From positions 13,550 to 77,549 of the forward strand of contig CATYDM010000005.1 of NCBI GenBank assembly GCA_958405195.1: a stretch of DNA of 64,000 nt. Direction: 5' to 3'. The stretch comes from an uncultured Collinsella sp. GTDB taxonomy: Bacteria > Actinomycetota > Coriobacteriia > Coriobacteriales > Coriobacteriaceae. This document shows positions 32,260 through 43,425 of this stretch, piece by piece; the first letter of the stretch is position 1; each line of letters begins with the position of its first letter. The notes under the pieces are model-generated. The model did no database searches. It worked only from the letters and a program-made list of their open reading frames with translations, and was not told where the DNA came from. The position numbers were made by a program, and so were the translations under genes.

Positions 32260-33779
32260 TGGTCCCTCCTTCCCTGGTACATCGCCGCCTCGAGCACGTG
32301 GTCCTGCGTCACTTGCTCGCTCTCGGCGACATCTGCGATCGTGCGCGCAATGCGAACCAGGCGCACGATGCCACGCCCTGTGAGATGTGTGCGTTTGGAC
32401 AGACCGAGTACGCATTTCTCGGCAGCATCATCGAGCTCAAAGGTCGAAACGACGCCGTCAATGGACCGCGTCTCGTCATCCTCGGCCTCGGCATCCGCAT
32501 CGTCCATACGGGACTCGCGCCAGGCGCGAAAGGCGCGACCGCGCACAACGTAGTCACGTAACTCGGCCGACGACATACCCTCCGCACCCTCGATAATCAC
32601 TTGGGGGTCGGGACGGGTCACATCGATCATCATGTCGATACGGTCGGCCAAAGGACCGCGCAGTTTAGACCGATAGCGCTCGACCATCGCCGCCGAGCAG
32701 CGACACGGCACCTCGCGATCGCCCAAAAAGCCGCAGGGGCAGGGATTGCTCGCAGCCAGCAGCTGAAAGCGCGACGGGAAGGTAAAAGCCCCGTCGACGC
32801 GTACGATCCTCACGTAGCCGCGCTCGATGGGCTGACGCAGCGTCTGCAGCACGCCAGTGGGAAACTCGGCAAGCTCGTCCAAAAAGAGCACGCCGCCATG
32901 AGCAAGGCTGATCTCACCTGGGTGCACCGGGCGTCCTCCGCCAATGAGGCCCGCCGTTGAAATACTGTGATGGGGACTGCGGAAGGGCCGGTGCCCCGCC
33001 AACAAGCCATCAATGTTCTCACCCAAAACCGAATGGATGCACAGCGCCTCCTGTTGATCCTCAACGGAAAGCTCGGGCAGGATGCCGGTCATACGACGCG
33101 CGAGCATCGTCTTGCCCGATCCCGGGGACCCGATCATGAGCAAGCCGAGTTCTCCTGCCGCCGCAAGCGCCATGCCGCGTTTAGCGACTTCCTGCCCCAG
33201 TACGTCGGCATAGTCGAGCTCAGGCTCAAAGGTCGCCTCGACGCCCTCAGAATCCAGGTAGTGCCGCGCGGCATCGCCCATACCATGAGCAACCTGAGAC
33301 AAATGATCGATAAATCCGCAGTCAACGCCAGCAAGCGGCACATGCTGGTCGGACCTGCCGGCGATAAAAGACAGCCCCATGTCGCGAGCCAGCAGCTGAA
33401 ACGCCACCTCGCCCTTGACGGGAAGCACCGTACCGTCCAGACCAAGCTCACCTGCGATAAGGCAGCGATCGAGGTTGTCACGGGGAACCTGCCCATCGGC
33501 CGCTAGAACCGCGATGGCGATGGGCAGGTCAAAGCCGCTACCGGTCTTGCGGATATCGCCGGGTGCCAGGTTAACGGTAATGCCCGAGCGCGGGATCTCG
33601 AACCCGGCGGAGCGCATCGCGCAGCGAATACGACCGCGTGACTCCATCACCTCCATACTCGGAATGCCGAGCATCTGGATGCCCGGAACGCCACCGGCAA
33701 GCGAGACCTCGACCGTGACGTGAATCGCCTCGACGCCGCGGATGCAGGCCGCGTGAACGGCAAACGTCTCGAACGCCAT
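32256..33779 (-). CDS. comM: ComM/YifB-family Mg-chelatase-like AAA ATPase
   Basis: Hexameric helicase-like ATPase promoting branch migration during integration of transforming DNA (507 residues). The N-terminal ChlI domain begins FETFAVHAACIRGVEAIHVTVEVSLAGG. The Walker A motif is IGSPGSGKTMLARR. Walker B is GVLFLDELAEFP. A zinc-like cluster NPCPCGFLGD plus CRCS and a C-terminal Mg-chelatase lid complete the family layout. The ATG at 33779 overlaps the yraN stop (TGATG). An acidic stretch (DDADAEAEDDE) near 440 is lineage-specific. Confidence 0.95.
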   Translation of the reverse strand: MAFETFAVHAACIRGVEAIHVTVEVSLAGGVPGIQMLGIPSMEVMESRGRIRCAMRSAGFEIPRSGITVNLAPGDIRKTGSGFDLPIAIAVLAADGQVPRDNLDRCLIAGELGLDGTVLPVKGEVAFQLLARDMGLSFIAGRSDQHVPLAGVDCGFIDHLSQVAHGMGDAARHYLDSEGVEATFEPELDYADVLGQEVAKRGMALAAAGELGLLMIGSPGSGKTMLARRMTGILPELSVEDQQEALCIHSVLGENIDGLLAGHRPFRSPHHSISTAGLIGGGRPVHPGEISLAHGGVLFLDELAEFPTGVLQTLRQPIERGYVRIVRVDGAFTFPSRFQLLAASNPCPCGFLGDREVPCRCSAAMVERYRSKLRGPLADRIDMMIDVTRPDPQVIIEGAEGMSSAELRDYVVRGRAFRAWRESRMDDADAEAEDDETRSIDGVVSTFELDDAAEKCVLGLSKRTHLTGRGIVRLVRIARTIADVAESEQVTQDHVLEAAMYQGRRDQ

Positions 33780-34264
33780 CACGACACCTGCCAATCGAAC
33801 GCGTTGTACTGGTGCTCGATCTCGGCGATATGCCCGCCGCGAATGGTGACACCAACGGCATCGAAGCGAATCGCCTTGAGCGGATAATGCTCCATGAGAT
33901 AGCAACTTGCGATGCGGCGGTAGCGGCGTTGCTTTTGGGCGTCCACGGCCTCCTCGGGAAAGACCCGCGTGCTGCAATCCAGGGCGACGCGTCTGGTCTT
34001 GACCTCGGCCATCACCACGACATCGTCGAGCTCATCGAGCAGCACCAGGTCGGCCTCGCCCTCAGTGCAACGATAACCCTGCTCCAGCAAGGTGTAGCCG
34101 CGCTCGTTAAAGTAGTCGATGGTGATCAGCTCGCCCAGCATGCCCAGCTCGCGGGGACTGAGTCCCTTGATAAACTCGGGCGTCATCGCCCCGGAGTCGA
34201 GCTCGCCGTTTTCCCAACGCTCCTTGAGCTGCTGCGTCTTGCTCTTTTTGCTTGCGGCACTCAT
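33779..34264 (-). CDS. yraN: YraN family protein (UPF0102, endonuclease-like fold)
   Basis: Predicted restriction-endonuclease-like fold protein (161 residues) commonly adjacent to comM and dprA; function not established. The signature ELITIDYFNERGYTLLEQGYRCTEGEADLVLLD, then VVVMAEVKTR with D-(E)-x-K residues is visible. A charged N-terminal extension of about 45 residues precedes it (MSAASKKSKTQQLKERWENGELDS). The ATG at 34264 has AAAGGAG. It is the first gene of the operon, with the direct-repeat element 72 bp upstream. Confidence 0.9.
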   Translation of the reverse strand: MSAASKKSKTQQLKERWENGELDSGAMTPEFIKGLSPRELGMLGELITIDYFNERGYTLLEQGYRCTEGEADLVLLDELDDVVVMAEVKTRRVALDCSTRVFPEEAVDAQKQRRYRRIASCYLMEHYPLKAIRFDAVGVTIRGGHIAEIEHQYNAFDWQVS

Positions 34265-34335
34265 GGGATCTCCTTTCCCGCACACTGCATTGCCCCGATG
34301 ATGAGGGCACCTTTCATGCGGGTAAGTACCGGAAG

Positions 34336-34357
34336 CAAACCAAAAGCTGACCAAATG
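34336..34357 (-). promoter_or_regulatory. Direct-repeat element upstream of yraN-comM-dprA operon
   Basis: Minus-strand TTTGGT-N5-TTTGGTTTG, matching the element upstream of comEA (5789-5810) at 18 of 22 positions. It sits between the rnhB terminator and the start codon of yraN. A weak TACTTA lies 7 bp downstream and could be a -10. Function is inferred from position and conservation between the two operons. Confidence 0.45.
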
Positions 34358-34362
34358 CCGTC

Positions 34363-34404
34363 AAAAAACGGGCCGTACGCAACAATGGTGTTGCACACGG
34401 CCCG
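34363..34404 (-). terminator. Terminator after rnhB
   Basis: CGGGCCGT/ACGGCCCG outer stem (34370-34377, 34397-34404), an inner GCAAC/GTTGC stem, and T6 on the minus strand. Confidence 0.88.
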
Positions 34405-34453
34405 CTACCAGCTGGTTTACAAAACTCCAGAAGTCCCTGTCTCCACAATTGAC

Positions 34454-35242
34454 CTAGAAAAGGCGCTCAGTCTGCAGAAAGTTTCCGCAAAAGCTCACGC
34501 GGTGCAGCGGACAAAGTCCATGTTTTCGAATGGCCTCGATGTGCTCGGGGCTCGCATAGCCCTTCGACTCGGCCAGATGGTACTCGGGATACTCGGCGTC
34601 GTACTCGACCATCATCTCGTCACGCGTTACCTTAGCCATGATGGACGCCGCGGCGATGCAGGCGATTTTGGCATCGCCCTTCACCACATCGCGCTCATTA
34701 GGAACGGCGCCCAAGGGGTTGCCATCCATGAGGACGCAGTCGGGCTCGAGCCCCGTATCGGCCACGGCGCCCGCGACAGCAACGCGGATGGCACGGGCCA
34801 TGCCCATCTCATCGATATCCTTAGGCGCGATATGGCAAAAACCGATCGCCGTCGCCACCTCGGCAATCTTCACTGAGAGCAACTCGCGGCGCGCCGGCGT
34901 GAGCTTTTTGGAATCGTTGATGCCCCAGACGCGCGGCTCCATAGGAAGGCAGACAGCGCATACCGTCAAAGGACCGGCCACCGATCCGCGACCCACCTCG
35001 TCGACACCAACGACCACCCCATCGCCGCCAAGCTCATGCATAAGCTCGTACATGTCATTGACGCGCTCGCGCTCGGCAAGCTCTTTGGCATGGCGTTTGA
35101 GGGCGCGTTCGCAAGCCTTGATCACCTGCTGGCGCGGGTCCTCGCGATAATGCTCCACGAGGGCGGGAATCTCCTCAAACGTAGCGCTCGCCAACTCACC
35201 GGCAACCTGCGATGCCGAAACCGAGCTCGTCATGTTGGCCAT
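34454..35242 (-). CDS. rnhB: Ribonuclease HII
   Basis: Removes ribonucleotides and RNA from RNA-DNA hybrids (262 residues). Catalytic DEVGRGSVAGPLTVCAV near 81, the INDSKKLTP segment, and downstream acidic residues in DGNPLGAVPNERDVVKGDAK. An N-terminal helical extension of about 75 residues precedes the catalytic domain, as in many Gram-positive RNase HII proteins. The ATG at 35242 has AAGGAGG 7 nt upstream. It is downstream of rplS, with a terminator hairpin between. Confidence 0.95.
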   Translation of the reverse strand: MANMTSSVSASQVAGELASATFEEIPALVEHYREDPRQQVIKACERALKRHAKELAERERVNDMYELMHELGGDGVVVGVDEVGRGSVAGPLTVCAVCLPMEPRVWGINDSKKLTPARRELLSVKIAEVATAIGFCHIAPKDIDEMGMARAIRVAVAGAVADTGLEPDCVLMDGNPLGAVPNERDVVKGDAKIACIAAASIMAKVTRDEMMVEYDAEYPEYHLAESKGYASPEHIEAIRKHGLCPLHRVSFCGNFLQTERLF

Positions 35243-35270
35243 ACCAGGCCCTCCTTGCATGCAAATCAGA

Positions 35271-35301
35271 TAAAAAGAAGGGCCACCCGAAGGTGACCCT
35301 T
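35271..35301 (-). terminator. Terminator between rplS and rnhB
   Basis: AAGGGTCACC-TTCG-GGTGGCCCTT on the minus strand: a ten-pair stem with a UUCG tetraloop and one G-U pair, then TTTTT. It probably lowers expression of rnhB relative to rplS. Confidence 0.88.
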
Positions 35302-35335
35302 GTGTCCAAACGAGTGGACAGACGCTGCGATCTTC

Positions 35336-35677
35336 TTAGCGCTTCTCGGGGATGCGAGCAGCCTTGCCCACCTTGTCGCGGAGGTAGTACAGCTTGGCGC
35401 GACGGACGCGACCATGACGAACGACCTCGAGCTTGGCGATCTTGGGGCTGTGAAGCGGGAAGGTACGCTCAACACCGACACCGAAGGACATCTTGCGGAC
35501 GGTGAAGGTCTCGCGGGCACCGGCGCCGGCCATGCGGATGACGTCGCCCTGGAAGACCTGGATGCGCTCGCGGTCGCCTTCCTTAATGCGGTAGTGAACC
35601 TTGACGTTGTCGGCGACGCGAACCTGAGGAATGTCCTCGCGGATCTGCTGACGCTCGATTGCGCGGATGTAATCCAT
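35336..35677 (-). CDS. rplS: 50S ribosomal protein L19
   Basis: Large-subunit protein at the 30S-50S interface (113 residues). VRVADNVKVHYRIKEGDRERIQVFQGDVI and GVGVERTFPLHSPKI, then RRAKLYYLRDKVGKAARI. The ATG at 35677 has AAGGAA at 7-8 nt. It has its own promoter at 35747-35774. Confidence 0.97.
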   Translation of the reverse strand: MDYIRAIERQQIREDIPQVRVADNVKVHYRIKEGDRERIQVFQGDVIRMAGAGARETFTVRKMSFGVGVERTFPLHSPKIAKLEVVRHGRVRRAKLYYLRDKVGKAARIPEKR

Positions 35678-35746
35678 GTGCAATTCCTTACTCTTCTAGA
35701 GGTGCCGTACCACCATGGCCGGCACGTAGTTGAACAAACGTATTCT

Positions 35747-35774
35747 AGTATACACGCGCGGGTTTCTGCTGCAA
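35747..35774 (-). promoter_or_regulatory. Promoter of rplS
   Basis: TTGCAG-N16-TATACT on the minus strand. The leader of about 60 nt can form a hairpin with GTGCCG/CGGCAC ends near 35701-35726, possibly an L19 leader structure, not matched to a known family. Confidence 0.6.
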
Positions 35775-35820
35775 GAACAATTTTTTACGCAGACAAAAAG
35801 ACAAAACCCGCACATGATAA

Positions 35821-35848
35821 CCGCCCGTCTCACAAATGAGACGGGCGG
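35821..35848 (-). terminator. Hairpin after ppdK
   Basis: Perfect 12-bp stem CCGCCCGTCTCA/TGAGACGGGCGG with a 4-nt loop, 40 bp after the ppdK stop. The tail has only TTAT, so termination efficiency is uncertain. Confidence 0.6.
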
Positions 35849-35887
35849 CATGAAGGGGGGCTACACTAGGCGTCTACGCCCAAAACG

Positions 35888-38638
<2,751 letters not shown>

Positions 38639-38713
38639 GATACTTCCCCTTCCATGCGCTCTCGCGCGCGACCGTGGTAACGAATCGACCCGCCGGATGC
38701 GGGCCGTGAGGGA

Positions 38714-38719
38714 ACTATA
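38714..38719 (-). promoter_or_regulatory. -10 candidate for ppdK
   Basis: TATAGT on the minus strand, start near 38707; no good -35, consistent with activation from the upstream repeats at 38761-38800. Confidence 0.4.
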
Positions 38720-38760
38720 CGGCGGGATTTGAACGGGCTTGAGCAGAGGATACGCGGTTT

Positions 38761-38800
38761 GGTAAACGTGCTAAAACTGGCGGTAAACGGTAGGTAAAGG
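38761..38800 (-). repeat. Phased repeats upstream of ppdK
   Basis: Three copies of GGTAAA[C/G]G (plus strand) begin at 38761, 38782 and 38793; the spacings of 21 and 11 bp are close to whole helical turns. On the ppdK strand they read CCTTTACC/CGTTTACC, about 54-93 bp before the inferred transcription start. Likely a regulator-binding array; the protein is not known. The rest of the 255-bp gap between the two genes has no coding sign. Confidence 0.5.
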
Positions 38801-38893
38801 TGGTTACCTTATGAAGATACCACTGTAAGAAAGTGCAGGTCAGATGCGATATTTTTGCTAAATCGCTTTATCAAAATGCTGCTACTATTAGGC

Positions 38894-39754
38894 TCAACGG
38901 GCGGCGCGGCGGGCACGGGCTTCTTGGATTTCCTCCAAGTGGCTAATGATCTCGGCAGCGCTTTCCTCGATGGCCTTGCCGTCGGTACGCACCACAAAGC
39001 AGCCCAGGCGCTTCATGAGGGCACGGGCTTCCTCGAGCTCGCTGCGAACACTCTCAGGCTCGGCATAGGAGCCGGCGACGGCGCGCGCGTAATCATCGCC
39101 TAAGCGGCTATCGCGAATTTCAGAAATAACGTCGACGGTTGAAACCAGGCCGAACAGGCGCATCGGGTCGACCTCGTAAATTGACTTCGGCGGCTCCATG
39201 CCATGGGCCAAAGGAACATTGGCAACCTTGTAACCTTGATAGGCCAGATACATCGACAGCGGCGTCTTGGACGTACGGGATACGCCCAGCAGCACGATAT
39301 CGGCACCCGACAGATCGTCGCAGCCGCGCCCGTCATCGTGCTCAACGAAATACTCCATGGCCTCGATACGATGGAAATAGCGGTCATCGGTCTTGTGAAT
39401 CACGCCCGCAACGCCCTTGGGCGGCACACCGATGAGCGACGACAGCACGGCGAGCGTCGGGCCGATCAGGTCGACCGAGCGAATATGCAACATACCCAGG
39501 TAATCGAGCACACGGGCGCGAAGCGCCGGATCGACAATGGTATGGAACACGGCAATATCGCGATGGTCCGCATCGACACGCGGACCCACAAACGACTTGA
39601 CCAGCTCCACAAAGTTCACCTTGGGCAGGCGCAAGAGACGAAAAGCCCCTTCATCAAATTGCCCGGACGCCGCAAGCACCACCTCACAAGCGGTATCACC
39701 GAGCGAGTCGGAGATAACGATAACGGTGGGACGAGCGGTGACCGGGCAATCCAT
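38894..39754 (-). CDS. pdrP: PPDK regulatory protein (bifunctional kinase/pyrophosphorylase, DUF299)
   Basis: Inactivates PPDK by ADP-dependent threonine phosphorylation and reactivates it by Pi-dependent dephosphorylation (286 residues). The family P-loop is seen in LLGVSRTSKTPLSMYLAYQG (around 156-170). It begins VIVISDSLGDTACEVV and contains GVIHKTDDRYFHRIEAMEYFVEHDDG. AAAAGGAG lies before the ATG at 39754. It precedes ppdK on the same strand, 255 bp upstream, so the pair is linked functionally although ppdK appears to have its own promoter. Confidence 0.93.
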   Translation of the reverse strand: MDCPVTARPTVIVISDSLGDTACEVVLAASGQFDEGAFRLLRLPKVNFVELVKSFVGPRVDADHRDIAVFHTIVDPALRARVLDYLGMLHIRSVDLIGPTLAVLSSLIGVPPKGVAGVIHKTDDRYFHRIEAMEYFVEHDDGRGCDDLSGADIVLLGVSRTSKTPLSMYLAYQGYKVANVPLAHGMEPPKSIYEVDPMRLFGLVSTVDVISEIRDSRLGDDYARAVAGSYAEPESVRSELEEARALMKRLGCFVVRTDGKAIEESAAEIISHLEEIQEARARRAAR

Positions 39755-39788
39755 GCGGGGCTCCTTTTGCGCTTATGCGCAGGCTGGC

Positions 39789-41885
39789 TTACTTTTTGCG
39801 GGCAAGCTCACCGATGTTGGCGATGCCGGAGAAAACGGCCTCGAAGCGGTTGAGCAGCTTAAGGCGATTATCGCGGAGCTGCTCGTCCTTGTCCATGACC
39901 ATGACCTCATCGAAGAAGCGGTCGATGGGCGCGCGCAGGGCGGCGAGGGCGGCAAATGCGGCCGGGTAGTCCTCGGCAGCAAGGGCAGCATCGACAGCGG
40001 TCTGAGCGGCCTCGGAGGCATCGGCAAGCGCGAGTTCGGCCTCGCCCATCAGGCTGCGGTCGTACTCCGCACCCAGCTCGGGCTTGGAGATGTGCGAGGC
40101 GCGGGCATAGGCGGTCGCCAGGTTGTCGAAGGTCTCGGCGTCATTCTTGCGGGCCTCATCGAGCGCGGCGCAGCGGGCGAAGAAGACGGACGGGGCGATG
40201 ATGTGCACCGCGGAGACGGCGGCGACGGTATCGGCCGGAATCTTCTCGTCGCGGGCCATGCTCACCAGACGGCCGTGGAAGAAGTCACGGACCTGCTGGG
40301 CGACCTCGGCGGCGTCGAACTCAATGCCCTGCTCGCTATAGAGCTCGAGAGCGAAGTCGATGAGCGACGTGGGGTCAATCGGCAGACGATCGCGCAGGAT
40401 GTTGATGATGCCGATAGCGGCACGACGCAGCGCGTAGGGGTCGGAGGAGCCGGTCGGGGGCTCGCCGATGGCAAAGATACCGGCGATGGTATCGAGCTTG
40501 TCGGCGCAGGCCACGATGCAGCCAGCGGTGCCCTCGGGTAGCTCGTCACCGGCAAAGCGGGGACGATAGTGATCGCGAATAGCATGAGCGACCTCGTCGT
40601 TCTCCCCCATCGCGGTGGCGTAGTAACCGCCCATCACGCCCTGCTGGCTCGTGAACTCGACGACGGCGTTAGACACCAGGTCGGCCTTGCACAGGTGCGC
40701 GGCGCGAGCAGCGTCGGCGGCAAGATGGGCGCCCAGGTGAGCCTCGCGGGCGATAGCGAGCGCGAGCTGCTCGATGCGCTCGGACTTGGCGAGCACGCTA
40801 CCGAGCTTCTCCTGGAAGGCAACCTTGGCCAGACGCTCACGGAACTCATCGAGGGAGATCTTCAGGTCCTCCTCGTAGAAGAACTTTGCGTCGTCCAGAC
40901 GGGCGCGCACGACGCGCTCGTTGCCGTCGATCACGCGCTCGGCGTTCTCGGGCATGCTGTTGGAGACGACCACGAACTCACGCGTGAGCTTGCCCTCGCC
41001 GTCATAGATCGGGAAGTAGCGCTGGTTGGTGAGCATGGACTCGCAGATGATCTCGTGCGGGACCTTGAGGAACTCCTCATCGAAGGTACCGACGAGCACC
41101 GTCGGCCACTCGCAGAGGTTAATGACCTCCTCAAAGACCTTCTTGGGCGTATCGACATGGCAGCCGGGACGGGCGGCCTCGACCTCGGCGATACCGGCGA
41201 GGATGGCCTCACGACGGCGCTCGGCAGAAAGCACGCCGGCGTCCTCGAGCACCTGCTCGTAGACTGCGGGGCTGGCAACCACATGGTCACCAGGGCCAAG
41301 TACGCGATGACCGCGCGTGGTGTTGCCACTCGTCACGTCGGCAAACGACACGGGCACAACATCCTCGCCCAGAAGGCAGCAGATCCAACGGACCGGACGC
41401 ACGAACGTCGCGTGCTCGTGGCCCCAGCGCTGGCTGCGGTAGTTGGGCCACTGCAGGCCGGCGATGGTCTTCTCGCACAGAGCAGTCAGAATCGGCGTAG
41501 CCGGTGCGGAGGGAATATTCTTCTCGGCGAACACATACTCGCGACCGTCGGTGTCCTCGCGACGGACCAGGTCCTCGGCAGCCACACCGCACTTGCGGGC
41601 AAAGCCCTGGGCGGCCTTGGTGGCGTTACCGTCAGCGTCGAAGGCAATGTTGGCCGCGGGGCCACGCTTGACCTCGTGAACCTCATCGGTCGCGGTGGCG
41701 ACGTTAGCCACGAGCGCAGCCAGGCGACGCGGGCTCGAGATCACGCGGACCTCGCCGTGGGCCAGACCGGCCTCGTCGAGACCCTTGGCGATCATGGTGC
41801 CAAGCTGCTTGACGGCATTGTTCAGCGGCGCGGAGGGCATCTCCTCCGTACCGATCTCAAACAGGAAATCCTTAGCGTCTGCCAT
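39789..41885 (-). CDS. glyS: Glycyl-tRNA synthetase beta subunit
   Basis: Partner of GlyQ in the tetrameric alpha2-beta2 enzyme (698 residues). FLFEIGTEEMPSAPLNNAVKQLG at the N-terminus, WGHEHATFVRPVRWI in the middle, MGGYYATAMGENDEVAHAI, and the C-terminal anticodon-binding helical region. It follows glyQ by 3 bp with the ATG at 41885. Usual length is about 690. Confidence 0.97.
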   Translation of the reverse strand: MADAKDFLFEIGTEEMPSAPLNNAVKQLGTMIAKGLDEAGLAHGEVRVISSPRRLAALVANVATATDEVHEVKRGPAANIAFDADGNATKAAQGFARKCGVAAEDLVRREDTDGREYVFAEKNIPSAPATPILTALCEKTIAGLQWPNYRSQRWGHEHATFVRPVRWICCLLGEDVVPVSFADVTSGNTTRGHRVLGPGDHVVASPAVYEQVLEDAGVLSAERRREAILAGIAEVEAARPGCHVDTPKKVFEEVINLCEWPTVLVGTFDEEFLKVPHEIICESMLTNQRYFPIYDGEGKLTREFVVVSNSMPENAERVIDGNERVVRARLDDAKFFYEEDLKISLDEFRERLAKVAFQEKLGSVLAKSERIEQLALAIAREAHLGAHLAADAARAAHLCKADLVSNAVVEFTSQQGVMGGYYATAMGENDEVAHAIRDHYRPRFAGDELPEGTAGCIVACADKLDTIAGIFAIGEPPTGSSDPYALRRAAIGIINILRDRLPIDPTSLIDFALELYSEQGIEFDAAEVAQQVRDFFHGRLVSMARDEKIPADTVAAVSAVHIIAPSVFFARCAALDEARKNDAETFDNLATAYARASHISKPELGAEYDRSLMGEAELALADASEAAQTAVDAALAAEDYPAAFAALAALRAPIDRFFDEVMVMDKDEQLRDNRLKLLNRFEAVFSGIANIGELARKK

Positions 41886-41888
41886 GGC

Positions 41889-42800
41889 TTACGCCACCTC
41901 GCCTTCCTGATCGGCATTCTCGTTGACTCCGGCGACCTCGGCCATATAGGCCTCGCAGCACGCCTTGGCGACGGCGCGGACGCGCAAGATGTAGTTAGCG
42001 CGCTCGACCGCGGACAGGGCGCCACGGGCATCGAGCAGGTTGAAGGCGTGGCTGCACTTCATGACGCAGTCATATGCCGGCAGCGGCAGCTTGCGCTCCA
42101 GGCAGGAGTGGCACTCGGCCTCGTAGTCGTCAAACTTCTGACGCATCATCTCGACGTTGGCGACCTCAAAGTTATAGGCACTGAACTCGCGCTCGTTCTC
42201 GAGGAACACGTCGCCATAGGTCATGGGCGTTCCGTCGGGCAGGTAGCTCCACACCAGGTCGTAGACCGAGTTGACGCCCTGGGCGTACATGGCGATGCGC
42301 TCCAGGCCATAGGTGATCTCGACGGGCACGGGGTCGACCTCGATGCCGCCCACCTGCTGGAAGTACGTAAACTGCGTGACCTCCATGCCGTTGAGCCAGA
42401 CCTCCCAGCCAAGGCCCCAGGCGCCGAGCGTCGGACTCTCCCAGTCGTCCTCGACAAAGCGGACGTCATGGTCGTTTGGGTCCAGGCCAATGGCGGCCAG
42501 CGAACCCAGGTAGAGCTCCTGGGCGTTGACCGGCGAGGGCTTGATGAGCACCTGGAACTGATAGTAGTGCTGCATGCGGTTGGGGTTCTCACCGTAGCGG
42601 CCGTCGGCGGGACGGCGGCAAGGCTGCGCATAGCAGGTGCGCCACTCGGCGGGACCGAGCGAGCGCAGCGTGGTCGCGGTATGGAAGGTACCGGCACCGA
42701 CCTCGGAGTCATAGGGCTGCATAATGACGCAGCCCTGCTCGCCCCAGTACTGCTGGAGGCGCAGGATGATGTCTTGGAAGGAAAGCGATGAAGCGTTCAT
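41889..42800 (-). CDS. glyQ: Glycyl-tRNA synthetase alpha subunit
   Basis: Catalytic alpha subunit of class II glycyl-tRNA synthetase (303 residues). LSFQDIILRLQQYWGEQGCVIMQPYDSEVGAGTFH, GRYGENPNRMQHYYQFQV and LGWEVWLNGMEVTQFTYFQQ, then ITYGLERIAMY, are the conserved core. It starts the glyQ-glyS unit. A TATAGT about 57 bp upstream may be its -10, though the -35 is weak. The two-subunit GlyRS is usual in most non-actinomycete bacteria. Confidence 0.97.
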   Translation of the reverse strand: MNASSLSFQDIILRLQQYWGEQGCVIMQPYDSEVGAGTFHTATTLRSLGPAEWRTCYAQPCRRPADGRYGENPNRMQHYYQFQVLIKPSPVNAQELYLGSLAAIGLDPNDHDVRFVEDDWESPTLGAWGLGWEVWLNGMEVTQFTYFQQVGGIEVDPVPVEITYGLERIAMYAQGVNSVYDLVWSYLPDGTPMTYGDVFLENEREFSAYNFEVANVEMMRQKFDDYEAECHSCLERKLPLPAYDCVMKCSHAFNLLDARGALSAVERANYILRVRAVAKACCEAYMAEVAGVNENADQEGEVA

Positions 42801-42859
42801 GCCTCTAATATCCCCTCGTCGAAACGATTACACGGTTAGGTACTGTACTATAGCGGTTT

Positions 42860-43423
42860 TTAGTCGATAGCGCCCAGACGGTTGAGCGGCCAGTAACGCA
42901 CGAGCGCCACGGCGATCAGATCCGAACGGTCGACGGGACCAAAGTAGCGTGAGTCGGCAGAGTTTTCGCGGTTGTCGCCCATCACCCACACGCACCCGTC
43001 GGGAACGGTGTAGGGATAGCTTACCTGAGCGCCGGGCGCTTGGACCGAAAGTGGCCAGCTCATGCCCGTCGTATAGTCCTCGTCGAGCGCTTGGCCGTCA
43101 ACGACCACCTTGCCATCCTGCAGGTCGACCGTCTGGCCGGCCGTGGCAATAACACGCTTGACAAGAACATCATGCTCGGAGGTGCCATCGGGGTTGTGAA
43201 ACACCACGATATCGCCCTGCTTGACGGGCTGACCGAGCTCGAGGCTCACCTTTTGTGCCAGGATCTGGTCGCCAATCTCGATCGTGGACTCCATGGAGCC
43301 GGTGGGCACCACAAAGGGCTCGACCACAAACGAGCGAATCAAGAAGGTGGCGACCAGTGCGATCGCGATGACCGCGATCCACTCAAAAGCGCCCCTCAAC
43401 GCGGAATGCTGCGATGGAACCAT
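42860..43423 (-). CDS. lepB: Signal peptidase I
   Basis: Membrane serine protease that removes signal peptides (187 residues). One N-terminal membrane segment (about 14-32), the catalytic Ser in VPTGSMESTI and the Lys in VLVKRVIATAGQ, then GDNRENSADSRYFGPV. The ATG at 43423 has GAGGAG 5 nt upstream; an earlier GTG overlaps the trmD stop. It ends the rpsP-khpA-rimM-trmD-lepB operon, as in many Gram-positives. Confidence 0.95.
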   Translation of the reverse strand: MVPSQHSALRGAFEWIAVIAIALVATFLIRSFVVEPFVVPTGSMESTIEIGDQILAQKVSLELGQPVKQGDIVVFHNPDGTSEHDVLVKRVIATAGQTVDLQDGKVVVDGQALDEDYTTGMSWPLSVQAPGAQVSYPYTVPDGCVWVMGDNRENSADSRYFGPVDRSDLIAVALVRYWPLNRLGAID

Positions 43424-43425
43424 TC

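Noticed and set aside
40569..42791. Long plus-strand frame opposite glyS and glyQ
   Set aside because: Same composition artefact; it spans two real genes on the other strand.
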